In this document: positions 54,493 through 63,938 of the stretch, piece by piece
Position numbering within the stretch: position 1 is the first letter of the stretch
Layout of the letters: each line of letters opens with the position of its first letter
Assembly (NCBI GenBank): GCA_964422295.1
Contig: CAYRAM010000002.1
Coordinates: 102,176 to 166,175, forward strand
Source of the DNA: UBA12191 sp964422295
GTDB taxonomy: Bacteria; Planctomycetota; UBA8108; UBA1146
DNA length: 64,000 bases
Direction of reading: 5' to 3'
Position numbers and translations under genes: made by a program
Notes under the pieces: generated by a model
Told to the model about the DNA's origin: nothing
Seen by the model: only the letters and a program-made list of their open reading frames with translations
Databases searched by the model: none

Positions 54493-57421
54493 TCCAGATC
54501 AGAGCGGCGATGATCAGGAGAATAGGCTCAGGTTGACCCCCATTGGCGGGTTTGTGGGATGCCTTGAGTCCTAACCAAGGCTTCGTAGTCACGTCTTTCC
54601 AGGACACGATCGGTGCAATTCCATCTTCCCCCTGTGCTTTCCAATCGATTTCCACCGGTGGGATCGGAAAATCTGTCGCAAAGAATTGGCTCCCCGGGAG
54701 TGCTGTCAGATGGCGACTCACTGGGGGATCCTGACCGATCGAAACCTGTACGTTCTGCAACAACTGGGATTCTGTTGGTTTCCGTTCCATCACAAGGGTT
54801 GCCTTGCCTCCATAACCAAGTGTCATGGAGCTTTCCCGGTTGCCAAGGGAGTTGCGACCCGCAGAGGTGGCGATGAGATCGCGCAGCTGATTCCCAATGG
54901 GGGAGGCGGACGCTCCCAGCCGACGTGAATCGAGGCTGGACCACCAGAGTATTCCCTGCCCCGAACCCAAAGGATGGTTCGAGAGCAGAGTCTTGCCACT
55001 GCCATCGCTCCAGACGACAGTGCATTCGGTTTTGGCAAGGGAATCCCTTCCAGGATTCAGCAACTGGTCCGGCAGGGGAATGTTGGATGCGAAGCCGCTG
55101 ATCAGGGGTGACTTTTCATTTTGTATCAGCGGTGGACGGGTTCGCCTCCAGCCTGGAATGTCGTCGGGGATCCAACCCGTAATCCGTTCGATCGCCTCTG
55201 CGGGGGTTCTCGCCCATTGCAGCGAACCCGCCGCCGCCGCCACCAGTTCCTCTGCAGCGGAAGTTTCCACTGTTTGACCGACGAGGAGGAATTCCAAATC
55301 TATTCCAGCGTCCGAGAATTCGTTCCCGATCGTTGACCAATTTGCAGGAGAAGTGCGGCCATCGGTCAAGACCAGCAATCTTTTTGATCCCTGATGGAGC
55401 CGGAGTGGGGGAAGGATTTCTTTTAACGCAAAACCAAGTCGCGTCCCTCCGCCAGATCGGATCTCGGCTGTCAGAAGTTGGGAGGTTCCGGATTCAATCC
55501 TTGTCCCCGGTTGTAGCAACCACTCGAAATCATTGCGAAAACCTGCGACTCCCCAACGGAGGCCAATGTGGGGAGTGTCGATGATGGCGAGAGTCGACTC
55601 GAGCAGCGTTGTCGCAGAATTGCCGATAAGACTACCGGAGAGATCGAGAAGAATCACTCCCATGTCGAGATCGCGTTCATCCTGGGATGGCAGGGGTGCA
55701 CCGAGAACTTCACCCAACACCCTGCGAGTTTCCTCATCCTCGCAAAAGGGATCTCCGGAGATGGCAAACAAGGTCCCTCCCGATTCCACCCAGGACGGAA
55801 TCTCAGCGAGAAGATTCTTCGGCAACTTTTTCCCCTGCCATGCGAAAACACTGCCAGGTGCGGGCACTGGAAGACCCGCTTCCTCCACGGTTTGCTGTTG
55901 AAATCGCATGTCGGAGAAAAGCCTTGGCAATCCTGAGCCGGGAGAAGCCGCAGTCACGACAGGGATGGGGGGGCGGATGAGAAAGCTCTGCTTTCGGCCT
56001 GTGGAATCGGTGACGGTCCACTTGCCGGGAGTAGTTTCGGTGATCGGCAACTGCAACTGCTGAGTGGTTCCCAGGGGGGAAATCAGAGACCAATTCTCGA
56101 CTGTCGGGTTGCCGGAAATGCCGATCGTCTCACCGGGGTCGATGACGCTTCTGGAAAGAGTCCACGGGAGTGACCCTGGTGAAGGCTCAGATTCCTTGAC
56201 GGTCCACCCCAATCCTCGGCGGGTGATGGCATCGATCAGTTCAGGAGAGAGGACAGGATCGTCTGCAGAAAAGGTCAGTTGGTGACCGGTGGGAAGGGAC
56301 TTCAGAAATTTGATCGGGCTCGAACCCCGCTCGAAATCGGGCCAGCGAATCTCTGTCGATCGGTTTCCTGCGAAGATGGCAAGCACCGTTACCAAGGCGC
56401 AAAGGATCGATCTCCTTCCACCCTTGAGCAAAAAAAACAGGATCAACAGGACGGAGGCGACCAGGGTGAAATGGACTCCCGTCCAATCCCATCTCGTCAT
56501 CTTCTCATGCCGGGGGGAAGTCAGTTCGACCAGCATTCGGATCATCACCACTGGCCAATCGGAGCGTTTCCCCAGATCTCCTGCTTCCGGATCAAAACCC
56601 CAGATGTATCCGTCAACGGTTCGGGTGATCAATGATTGACCACTTTCCGTGAGCAGCAGCGGCGAGCCTTCGGTGACGGGATAGCCGCTGGTCACTGTCC
56701 ACGAGCCGGGATTGAGACCCTCAAAGAGAGGTTCATCCGGGTGCGGGGTTTGCAGACTCGGAAGCCAAACCGGGGGGCCCTCATCGGCGATGGCGATATT
56801 CGGCGGGGGGATCGACCCGCGTGGGCCGATGACGATTTCGGCAGAAGCGGCCTCCTCATCGCTGACGCGCTCGATCCAGTCCTCCTCTTCGAGAGCGTCA
56901 AGAACCAAATTCCAAGCGGGGGAAGTTCCACGATAGTAAAGGCGAGCAGGTTTGCCACTCGCAGGAGCGCTCAGGTATTGTTCAACGGCACCCTTTCGCA
57001 ACTTTATCTTTGCTCCATCAGGGAGTTCTGAAATCCAGGCGGTGTGTCGCTGCTGATGAGAGATGACCGGGATGTCCGATTCGGTACCGTCCTCAGTGAC
57101 GATCTGAATCACATTCACATCGGTGTCGCTGAGGAAGTCGAGGCGAAGATCACCGGAGTGGGTTCGAGTCCAGGCGTAATCCGGATGTTGAGTGGATAGA
57201 ATTCGCGGCCCGGTCGCAAGGAGGACGAGGATCAGGGCGGGGATCAGCGTGATCCACCGTTCTGATCGGCTTTCTTTCGGGGTTAATCGTTTCCAAAGTT
57301 GAATGGAAGCGACTTCCTTATGAGGAAACAACTTTGATCTGCGCTGTTTCAACCACCACCACAACACAACCAGTGGGACGATGGACCCTAGCCAGAGGGG
57401 CTCAATTGATTCCAAGGTCAT
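54467..57421 (-). CDS. BatA/VWA-domain membrane protein
   Basis: A 984-residue inner-membrane protein, last gene of the MoxR operon. The N-terminus matches the BatA N-terminal membrane segment (helix ~8-24, basic WLKQRRSKLFPHKEV, second helix ~58-75). A further helix (~325-352) and a C-terminal helix before a basic end (STPKRRL) are present. A von Willebrand factor A domain (~610-760) keeps the metal site: DLSGS, GGGTRLG and LTDGRT. Regions before and after resemble glutamine-amidotransferase-like parts of large planctomycete VWA proteins, though no catalytic residues are seen. With MoxR and DUF58 partners it is expected to act in envelope protein maturation or stress handling. The ATG overlaps the DUF58 stop by 4 bases. 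Confidence 0.8.
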   Translation of the reverse strand: MTLESIEPLWLGSIVPLVVLWWWLKQRRSKLFPHKEVASIQLWKRLTPKESRSERWITLIPALILVLLATGPRILSTQHPDYAWTRTHSGDLRLDFLSDTDVNVIQIVTEDGTESDIPVISHQQRHTAWISELPDGAKIKLRKGAVEQYLSAPASGKPARLYYRGTSPAWNLVLDALEEEDWIERVSDEEAASAEIVIGPRGSIPPPNIAIADEGPPVWLPSLQTPHPDEPLFEGLNPGSWTVTSGYPVTEGSPLLLTESGQSLITRTVDGYIWGFDPEAGDLGKRSDWPVVMIRMLVELTSPRHEKMTRWDWTGVHFTLVASVLLILFFLLKGGRRSILCALVTVLAIFAGNRSTEIRWPDFERGSSPIKFLKSLPTGHQLTFSADDPVLSPELIDAITRRGLGWTVKESEPSPGSLPWTLSRSVIDPGETIGISGNPTVENWSLISPLGTTQQLQLPITETTPGKWTVTDSTGRKQSFLIRPPIPVVTAASPGSGLPRLFSDMRFQQQTVEEAGLPVPAPGSVFAWQGKKLPKNLLAEIPSWVESGGTLFAISGDPFCEDEETRRVLGEVLGAPLPSQDERDLDMGVILLDLSGSLIGNSATTLLESTLAIIDTPHIGLRWGVAGFRNDFEWLLQPGTRIESGTSQLLTAEIRSGGGTRLGFALKEILPPLRLHQGSKRLLVLTDGRTSPANWSTIGNEFSDAGIDLEFLLVGQTVETSAAEELVAAAAGSLQWARTPAEAIERITGWIPDDIPGWRRTRPPLIQNEKSPLISGFASNIPLPDQLLNPGRDSLAKTECTVVWSDGSGKTLLSNHPLGSGQGILWWSSLDSRRLGASASPIGNQLRDLIATSAGRNSLGNRESSMTLGYGGKATLVMERKPTESQLLQNVQVSIGQDPPVSRHLTALPGSQFFATDFPIPPVEIDWKAQGEDGIAPIVSWKDVTTKPWLGLKASHKPANGGQPEPILLIIAALIWISTPKRRL

Positions 57422-58245
57422 CCGGAGACGACCTTCAGGGGGCCCCGGGATCCGGTGAGATTCTCCAAAATTCTGGAAGCAGAAGTGACTGCTGGAATCG
57501 TGACATGCACGCCACCCCTGTGGTTCAGCCAGTCCTGCAGTATCAGGATCTGCTCCCCCATCAGGTGACGGTATTTCTCCAGCAGTTTTGCGTCAAAGTG
57601 ACTTTGCCAAGACCTGCCAGACGGATCTGACAAGCTCAGATCCCCCTTCCAGGAAGGATCGGTTTCCTCTTCGAGCCACAGTGACCACCATTGCAGTTGG
57701 CGTACCGGAGAAAATCCATTGAAGTGGGTGAGTTCATCAAAGGTCAATCGATCACTGATCACGATGACCCGGCCATTGGAGAGGGTTCGGGGGAAACGGG
57801 GCAAAACTTGATTCAAGGAGACCCTTTGACCCCATACCGAAATGTCAGACCCTGATATCGGCTTCAGGGTGGTTTCTTCGATGAGCCATTCCCGATGGGG
57901 GACCCTCGATTGACTGGCAACCCCTTTCAGAAGTGTCCGCAGATGCTGAAGCGCTGTCTTTCTTGCTCCAAAAGTCATCGATGGAGCGGAATCGATGACC
58001 ACGTGGAGGGGTTCATCCGCCTCCTGTCGGTACTCACGAATCCATCTTTGACGCAGCCGTTGCCACACCTTTAGATCAAGATTTTGGAGATCTTCACCAC
58101 TTTGCCACTGACGATGCCCTTCAAACTCACCGCTGGAGCCGGGAGCTTGGGCAATGCCCGAACCGTGCCAGGAGCCACCCTGGCCATTGCGCCAGCGAAT
58201 CCTTGAGAGGAGGGACTCGGGATAGTCGGGGCGATTCTCACTCAT
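57418..58245 (-). CDS. DUF58 protein (MoxR-associated, VWA-like)
   Basis: The ATG at 58245 (MSENRPDYPES...) overlaps the upstream stop by 8 bases and is preferred to an in-frame start 35 codons earlier. The DUF58 core motif GEFEGHRQWQSGEDLQNLDL is followed by LHVVIDSAPSMTFGARKTA, a VWA-like strand where the MIDAS serine pattern is D-S-A-P-S, slightly off the D-x-S-x-S rule. About 275 residues, at the short end for the family, with no membrane helix. DUF58 proteins typically work with MoxR ATPases, as the gene order here supports. The precise biochemical role of the family is not established. Confidence 0.82.
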   Translation of the reverse strand: MSENRPDYPESLLSRIRWRNGQGGSWHGSGIAQAPGSSGEFEGHRQWQSGEDLQNLDLKVWQRLRQRWIREYRQEADEPLHVVIDSAPSMTFGARKTALQHLRTLLKGVASQSRVPHREWLIEETTLKPISGSDISVWGQRVSLNQVLPRFPRTLSNGRVIVISDRLTFDELTHFNGFSPVRQLQWWSLWLEEETDPSWKGDLSLSDPSGRSWQSHFDAKLLEKYRHLMGEQILILQDWLNHRGGVHVTIPAVTSASRILENLTGSRGPLKVVSG

Positions 58246-61153
58246 CGGTGAATCTCCACACTTCGTCGATTCGCCAAGGTCGCTGAATCCAGACGAGATC
58301 ACCACGGATGAGTGGAGGAGGTTGCACCCAGCGGACTGCCCGGTATGCACCGGGAGCGCTGGCTGGAGTCAAAGCTCTGGGAGGTTGATCGGGGGTCAGT
58401 GCCCACAATCGATCCGCCAACAACAGAATTTGTGAACCGACGACCGACATCGCTGCAGCACGAAGTTGTGGCCGATCCCTCTCTCCAGGCAGGGAGGGCA
58501 ACTTGAAGAGTTGCCATTTCGACTCCCTCCATTGGGCGAGCCAGGTTTCACCGCGATCCTGACCGAGAACGAGGGGGCCCAGGGGATGACCCCACAAGGA
58601 ATACGCTCCCTTTGCGGGCAAAGGTTGGCGAAATGAGGGGCCGTGAAGAAATTCTCCCGACGAATCGATATACCATGGAAACAGCGACTCATGGATGGAG
58701 TCGGGAACTTTCCCTTCGACGGTCAATAGTTGTGCACTGGCGCAGTGACCCGGAAAGTTGTCTGGAGAAGCGACGGGGGTTGCTCCGCGTGAGTCCACCC
58801 TCAGCAAAGAATCACTGACGATGAGAAAGACGCTTCCTTCAGGACACCATGTTTCCCTCACTCGGGGAGTGGCAGAGTCTGCCCAATGACCCCGGGAAGG
58901 ATGTTCATCCTCTGGCAATGGGGCGATGCCATTGGGGCCCTCCAGCGGAGTCTTCAGCAGAGGAAGCCAACGGGCAGTCGCAATCGATCCTGCAGGAATC
59001 CAGCCGACCTTTCCCGAACGGGTGATGATCAGTCGTTCATCCGTTCCTGTCACCGAAAGCAACTTTTCTCCGGGAGGGAGGATGCTGGGAAGGCTAAAGG
59101 CATTCCCGGAGAGGGAGATCGGAGCCGGTCGGTCCCTCTCCCAAGTTCTTTCCAGTATGGCGGAGCCGCTGAATTGAGACGGTTGATGAAGTCGAGATGC
59201 GACCGGGGGAGCGTGGTCAGGCTTGACAAGCGGAAATTGCTGCAAAGCAGCGGCCATCTCTGGGGAATCGTTCCGCAACGGGGGATCAGTCCGAAAGAGA
59301 CCCGTGATGGGCCCGATGGTGACCGTCATCTGATCCGCCACGACCACCACCTCGCTCTGATCGTTCCACTGGGGGGATCGCAAATACTGAGCGCAGGCTG
59401 CTGCGAAACTTCGGACTGCCGACGGCAACTGATCCCATTTCACATCGGTCTGCACCGATTCTGGGCAAGGATCGATGATCTTATTGAGCAAATCGATGCG
59501 GGGTAGGCCCTGCTGATCAAAGAGGGATTCACCATCCACCACCTGGATCGTCCACTCATCTCTTCCGGTGACCTGGATCGACCATCGCTGATGGGTGCCA
59601 AGGATTTGCATTTGGCTTTGCTGGGCATCCGTGAGTTGGATTCGCAGGGGCATCTCGATGGCATGAGCAGGCTGGAGGGAAATCCCATTGCCGGTGGATC
59701 GTGATTCTTCCTCAGAAACTTGCCATTCCTCAAGGTACCAGATTTCGTCGGAGCGGTTTGCCACAGGAATCCTCAAGTGTTTGCCTGACAACTCACCGAT
59801 GACTGAATCACGGGGTGATTCGAACTTGAAGAGGAGTGGGTCCGGAATCGGCAATGCCGCAGCTGCCAATGAGGATTGTACGCTGACACCCGGTGACAGC
59901 GCAGGCCATCGATATCGTATCATCGGGCCGATTCTCAAGGCCCGTTCGATTTCGTGGATTGAATCGGAGAGTCTTCCCGCATGAAACCAAAGTCGGGCTT
60001 CAGTTCGGCTTCCCGGTTCACTGTAGAGGTTTGACCTGCGGCAAAGTTGAGCCGCCGCCGGATCGGTGACATCGCCGATCCGATTTGCTGTTTGGCGTGG
60101 CATCATCCATTCGGGGATGGCACTACCCAGAAACTGACGCCAGCGAGGGTTGAGTGCTGGCAGTGGTGTTAGGGGATCGGTCAACAACTCGATGCTGACC
60201 CACAGTTTGCGTGCAAGGTTGATATCTTGATGTGTGCAAGCATTTCCCAACGAATCGAGAAATTGTGACAGACGCAGAGGTGATCGAGAAATCGAGATCA
60301 TCGATGGGCTTTGCGGGATGAATCCCATCGAAGCCATCCACATCGATTTCAACAACGGGGATGGGACTTGGTCATCGAGCGGCTCTCCCCGCAGTCGGGC
60401 GTAAGCAAGCTTTTCCCCATCGGATGGTAGATTCGACAGTTCAGGGTTGCGTGCGAGCAGGACCTCGATGCCTTCAAGATCCCCCGCCCTGAGAAGGATA
60501 CGGAATGCGGCTGACAGATCTCCTTCCTGCTCCAAAATATTCTTTCCCTGTCGGGAGAGGCCCAGTCGGGGAAACACGGCGATCAAAAATTCCCGGTCCT
60601 TTTCGGTAAGTGGGGGAAGGGTGAGTCGGGAATGGCCTTCAGAGAGAGTGGATTCTCCAGACTTCACTCGCAGCACGAATTCGGTCAGTGGATCGACGCC
60701 ATTTTGATCCCGGATCGACTGTGCCGCTTCCAACCATCCTCCCCGCAGCCACAGTCGGGCGAGGGCATGGGGACACTCCTTTGATTCGGGAACGGAACTT
60801 CCCTCTTCGAGGATTTGAATCGCCCGGTAAGGATCCCCCTCGTCGAGTGCGGCCTCAGCACAGCGGCGAAAGAGCAGATCGTCTTTCCGCTGCCGGGCTT
60901 CGGCCAGAATTGCCGTCAAGAGATCGAGGGTGCGCTGGCGATTGCGGGCCCACTGCCATGCCCGATCGACGACCTCATCCACCTGAGGTTGGCGGATCAC
61001 CAAATCGACGATGCTTCTCAGGGCGGGGTCCAGAGAGTCGACAGATCTGTCATCAGGGGAGTTTTGACCCGGCAAGGGAGCCATCAGGAACAGCACCAGC
61101 AGGATTGCCCACCCCACGCCCCAATGAACAGTGGAGGTGGATCCGGAACCCAT
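58238..61153 (-). CDS. Large exported helical-repeat protein of unknown function in the MoxR operon
   Basis: 971 residues. N-terminal membrane/signal segment (GVGWAILLVLFLMAPLPGQ), then ~350 residues of alpha-helical, TPR-like repeats (LLFRRCAEAALDEGDPYRAIQILEEG, GDLSAAFRILLRAGDLEGIEVLL). A C-terminal half rich in beta strands may form a propeller-like fold (ERLIITRSGKVGWIPAGSIA, VFLIVSDSLLRVDSRG, SQILLLADRLWALTPDQPPRA). I recognise no named family. It lies 3 bases after moxR and overlaps the DUF58 gene, so it is surely part of this operon. It probably sits in the periplasm as a partner or client of the MoxR/VWA system; this is inference. Confidence 0.7.
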   Translation of the reverse strand: MGSGSTSTVHWGVGWAILLVLFLMAPLPGQNSPDDRSVDSLDPALRSIVDLVIRQPQVDEVVDRAWQWARNRQRTLDLLTAILAEARQRKDDLLFRRCAEAALDEGDPYRAIQILEEGSSVPESKECPHALARLWLRGGWLEAAQSIRDQNGVDPLTEFVLRVKSGESTLSEGHSRLTLPPLTEKDREFLIAVFPRLGLSRQGKNILEQEGDLSAAFRILLRAGDLEGIEVLLARNPELSNLPSDGEKLAYARLRGEPLDDQVPSPLLKSMWMASMGFIPQSPSMISISRSPLRLSQFLDSLGNACTHQDINLARKLWVSIELLTDPLTPLPALNPRWRQFLGSAIPEWMMPRQTANRIGDVTDPAAAQLCRRSNLYSEPGSRTEARLWFHAGRLSDSIHEIERALRIGPMIRYRWPALSPGVSVQSSLAAAALPIPDPLLFKFESPRDSVIGELSGKHLRIPVANRSDEIWYLEEWQVSEEESRSTGNGISLQPAHAIEMPLRIQLTDAQQSQMQILGTHQRWSIQVTGRDEWTIQVVDGESLFDQQGLPRIDLLNKIIDPCPESVQTDVKWDQLPSAVRSFAAACAQYLRSPQWNDQSEVVVVADQMTVTIGPITGLFRTDPPLRNDSPEMAAALQQFPLVKPDHAPPVASRLHQPSQFSGSAILERTWERDRPAPISLSGNAFSLPSILPPGEKLLSVTGTDERLIITRSGKVGWIPAGSIATARWLPLLKTPLEGPNGIAPLPEDEHPSRGHWADSATPRVRETWCPEGSVFLIVSDSLLRVDSRGATPVASPDNFPGHCASAQLLTVEGKVPDSIHESLFPWYIDSSGEFLHGPSFRQPLPAKGAYSLWGHPLGPLVLGQDRGETWLAQWRESKWQLFKLPSLPGERDRPQLRAAAMSVVGSQILLLADRLWALTPDQPPRALTPASAPGAYRAVRWVQPPPLIRGDLVWIQRPWRIDEVWRFTDE

Positions 61154-61156
61154 GGC

Positions 61157-62131
61157 TCAGTTCACTGCCTTGTCCACTGCATCGACGACTTCGGAGCTGG
61201 TCCAGCCGCGAAGCTCTCCCTCGAGACTGAATACCAGGCGGTGACGCAGGATCGCTTCTCTCCACTTCTGCCAATCACTGTCGGCAAGATGACTGCGGCC
61301 AGAACGCAATGCTTCGACCTTTCCGCAGAGGATCAGGGCCTGAAGGGCCCTGGCGCCTCCTCCGAGGCGGAGGCACTCCCGCACGTCAGAGGGTGCGGAA
61401 GGGTCTTCCGGCCGGCTGGCCGCGATCCAGCGAGCAGCCCTATCGACGATAGGATCGCCAGCGACGACCTTGCGCACGGTCTCTCTCAAAGATTGAAAAG
61501 TCCCCGCATCAAATCCACTGATGGGATCTGCAGTAGAGGAGCCGGTAGTCATGCTTGCGATGCGCCCGAGGCTCTTTGCTTCAGGTTGGCTCAACAGAAC
61601 TTCCATCATGAAGCGGTCCCTTTGTGCCTCGGGAAGAGGATAGGTGCCCTCCATTTCGATGGGATTGCGTGTGGCGATCACAGTGAAGAGGGGATCAAGG
61701 GTGTGGCGATTTCCTGCGATGGTGACCATCCGCTCCTGCATTGCTTCCAGGAGAGCAGATTGGGTTCGTGGTGTTCCGCGATTGATCTCGTCAGCGACCA
61801 CCAAGGGATGAAAGATCGGGCCTTTACGGAATTCGACGGTGTCTCCACCTTGACCACTGATCAAGGTTTCCGCACCCAAGATATCTGCCGGTAACAAATC
61901 GGGGGTGAACTGGATGCGTCCTCGGTCCATGCCCAATCCGTGAGAGAGGCATTCAGCCAAGCAAGTCTTGCCAGTTCCCGGGACTCCCACAAGGAGTAGG
62001 TGGCCCCCCGCCAGAAGAGTGCAAGTGGCCGCATCGATCGCATCGTTCTGTCCGATGATCCGTTCTTGGATTACTGCTCGAAGCTGTTCATCCTTGAGGC
62101 GGAAGTTCGTCATCTCTTCATCCACGCTCAT
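61157..62131 (-). CDS. MoxR-family AAA+ ATPase
   Basis: 324 residues, typical for MoxR. Walker A GVPGTGKT (49-56), Walker B VVADEIN (111-117), sensor-1 VIATRNPIEMEGTYPLPEAQ and an arginine-finger region RDRF follow in the usual order; the C-terminal lid is present. MoxR proteins act as chaperone-like ATPases on VWA-domain and membrane partners, here most likely the DUF58 and BatA/VWA products downstream. Its start lies 1 base from the preceding gene's stop. A second in-frame ATG six codons later is possible. The assignment is firm; the client is unknown. Confidence 0.92.
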   Translation of the reverse strand: MSVDEEMTNFRLKDEQLRAVIQERIIGQNDAIDAATCTLLAGGHLLLVGVPGTGKTCLAECLSHGLGMDRGRIQFTPDLLPADILGAETLISGQGGDTVEFRKGPIFHPLVVADEINRGTPRTQSALLEAMQERMVTIAGNRHTLDPLFTVIATRNPIEMEGTYPLPEAQRDRFMMEVLLSQPEAKSLGRIASMTTGSSTADPISGFDAGTFQSLRETVRKVVAGDPIVDRAARWIAASRPEDPSAPSDVRECLRLGGGARALQALILCGKVEALRSGRSHLADSDWQKWREAILRHRLVFSLEGELRGWTSSEVVDAVDKAVN

Positions 62132-62132
62132 C

Positions 62133-63527
62133 TCATTCTCCTCCGTCCCGGAGTGTCATGTAGCGAACGATCAAGCGTTGCCAGCGCAGCGGCAGGCTTG
62201 CTGGACCTGATCTTGGGTCTGATTCTCCCCGCAGGAATTCCCCAGGGAGGAGTGGAGGTTGCGGAACACCTGGTACAGGAACTCCCATGAAACTCTCCTC
62301 CACTGAGAGATCTTCAGTGAGATCTTCAGTGAGATCTTCAGNNNNNNNNNNNNNNNNNNNNNNNNNNNNNNNNNNNNNNNNNNNNNNNNNNNNNNNNNNN
62401 NNNNNNNNNNNNNNNNNNNNNNNNNNNNNNNNNNNNNNNNNGAGATCTTCAGTGAGATCTTCAGTGAGATCTTCAGCGAGATCTTCAGTGGTTGCGAGAG
62501 AAGTCGGCAGATTGCCCGCTTGAGCTCGGCGTGCGGGGACGGTGGCCTCGGGAGCGACCGAATCACTGCCCCCGGCAGCCGTGGAGGGATTGCGGAACCT
62601 GCTATCGCCCACGGCTTGGGGGCGTCGAATTGCAGAATTTTGAGATCCACCGCCGTCCGTCTCGAACCGGGACTCCCCAGGGTTGGTTTCGAGATCCTCT
62701 GAATCAGCATCCCAATCGTTGAGAAGACTCGTCTGATCGGGGGCGTCCTGCACCGGGTCTTCGACTCCGGGGCGATCGATGGGAAGGTCTTGCTCGCCGG
62801 GCAAACTTTCAACGTTCTGCAACTCCGACTGGTCCTGCTGCAACTCCGCCTGGTCCTGACCTGGCGCGCCCTGCTCTTCAGAAGGGGACGAACCTTCCCA
62901 TGGTGAAGTTCCCGGAGGATTCTGGGGTGTGGAGAGGGGAGGCTGTTGGAGACTGATTTGATTCGACTGGGAAGGGGGTCTCAGCATCGCTTCATTCCCT
63001 GCTACCCAGATTGCGCAGAGCAGCAGCATCAATACCACCGGAATCGACTCTGGCAGTGGCACCTGATTGCGAAGCGCATCTCTTGGAGGAGGTGTGATCA
63101 ATTCTGCTTTGGAGAGCAGATCCGATCTCCAGTCCGCATCCGATCCCTGCGCCGTTGGAATCACCGGTGGATTCTTCGTGAGAGACCAGACCGTCTCGAT
63201 CAATTGAGGTCGATCCTGGCAGCGATCCCACAGCTGTGGCCAAGAGTTCCTCCAGAGGATCCAATTTGCCAGCGCTCCGATGAGAGAGCAGACGCCGACC
63301 GCAATCACTGCAGTGATGGGAGCAGAGGGGAGAACCCATGCCCCCAGCGACTCTCCAACAGAGAGAGCCAGCAGCAGCGGAAAGGCCAGTGACAAGCCGC
63401 GGTATCCCCCTTGGAGGGCATATTGGCGCCAGATTCGCAATCGCCCGCTGCGCAGCCCCCGATTCAGCAGGGACTCCTTGAGGGGTACATTTCTCGAAGA
63501 AGAATCTTGGGACTCTGGATGCTTCAT
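62133..63527 (-). CDS. Membrane protein with acidic EDLT-repeat tail, first gene of the MoxR operon
   Basis: The start is ATG at 63527 or GTG at 63533. Two membrane helices (~45-95, LSLAFPLLLALSVGESLGAW and AVIAVGVCSLIGALANWILW) and a third (~165-185, VVLMLLLCAIWVAGNEAML) precede a long low-complexity region rich in P, S, Q, E and D. This includes a tetrapeptide repeat EDLT, interrupted by a 100-N gap, so the true length is unknown. The last ~60 residues (VPVPGVPQPPLLPGEFL...LRWQRLIVRYMTLRDGGE) look folded. It matches no family I can name, but it occupies the place of a MoxR-operon membrane partner. The shown frame agrees on both sides of the gap. Confidence 0.65.
   Translation of the reverse strand: MKHPESQDSSSRNVPLKESLLNRGLRSGRLRIWRQYALQGGYRGLSLAFPLLLALSVGESLGAWVLPSAPITAVIAVGVCSLIGALANWILWRNSWPQLWDRCQDRPQLIETVWSLTKNPPVIPTAQGSDADWRSDLLSKAELITPPPRDALRNQVPLPESIPVVLMLLLCAIWVAGNEAMLRPPSQSNQISLQQPPLSTPQNPPGTSPWEGSSPSEEQGAPGQDQAELQQDQSELQNVESLPGEQDLPIDRPGVEDPVQDAPDQTSLLNDWDADSEDLETNPGESRFETDGGGSQNSAIRRPQAVGDSRFRNPSTAAGGSDSVAPEATVPARRAQAGNLPTSLATTEDLAEDLTEDLTEDLXXXXXXXXXXXXXXXXXXXXXXXXXXXXXXXXXXEDLTEDLTEDLSVEESFMGVPVPGVPQPPLLPGEFLRGESDPRSGPASLPLRWQRLIVRYMTLRDGGE
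62307..62489 (-). repeat. 12-base in-frame tandem repeat (EDLT) with assembly gap
   Basis: GAGATCTTCAGT on the plus strand, GAAGATCTCACT-type reading on the minus strand, encoding Glu-Asp-Leu-Thr. Three copies lie left of the gap (62307-62341) and four right of it (62442-62489), one with a single base change giving EDLA. A 12-base unit preserves the reading frame, so copy number can vary without breaking the protein. Confidence 0.9.
62342..62441. other. Assembly gap (100 N) inside the EDLT repeat
   Basis: Exactly 100 undetermined bases with the same 12-base repeat on both sides. The true length is unknown. Confidence 0.98.
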
Positions 63528-63734
63528 ACCCACAGGATATCCGCCCCGGGAGGCGGAGGCACCTCGGAATTGAGGATCGGAACTTCAGATATGGCCACTA
63601 CTTGACAGTCGGGCTTGTAGGTCGGAACATTTCCCCAGGCGGAATTCGCAAGTGGTTTTCCAAGAGATCGACGATCGCGGGATCGGTCGGCGGGAGAGGG
63701 TCGCGAAGTGGCAAGGTGGTCGGGGGACTGCCGA

Positions 63735-63846
63735 GCGGATTCATTTCTCTGGCGATTCGTTTCTCTGGCGATTCGTTTCTCTGGCGATTCATTTCTCTGG
63801 GGATTCATTTCTCTGGGGATTCATTTCTCTGGGGATTCATTGTCCC
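63735..63846. repeat. 16-base minisatellite, about 6.5 copies
   Basis: Units GCGATTCGTTTCTCT-like: 63735, 63751, 63767, 63783, 63799, 63815 and a decayed copy at 63831. The units vary as GGCGATTCG, GGCGATTCA and GGGGATTCA followed by TTTCTCT, ordered as blocks from left to right, which suggests stepwise duplication. A 16-base period shifts the frame, so the region is non-coding. Confidence 0.9.
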
Positions 63847-63938
63847 GGTCGTGCGAACGGCGATACCGAATTGGAATTCCACCGAGTTTCTGTGCAGACG
63901 GAGTGATCTTTTGTGGGAGAGACCCCGTTCTTGGTAAC

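Noticed and set aside
63524..63808. 94-codon minus-strand frame ending in an ATGA overlap with the first MoxR-operon gene
   Set aside because: Its N-terminal third is the 16-base minisatellite, whose period breaks the frame, and the rest has no recognisable feature. The overlap alone is not enough.
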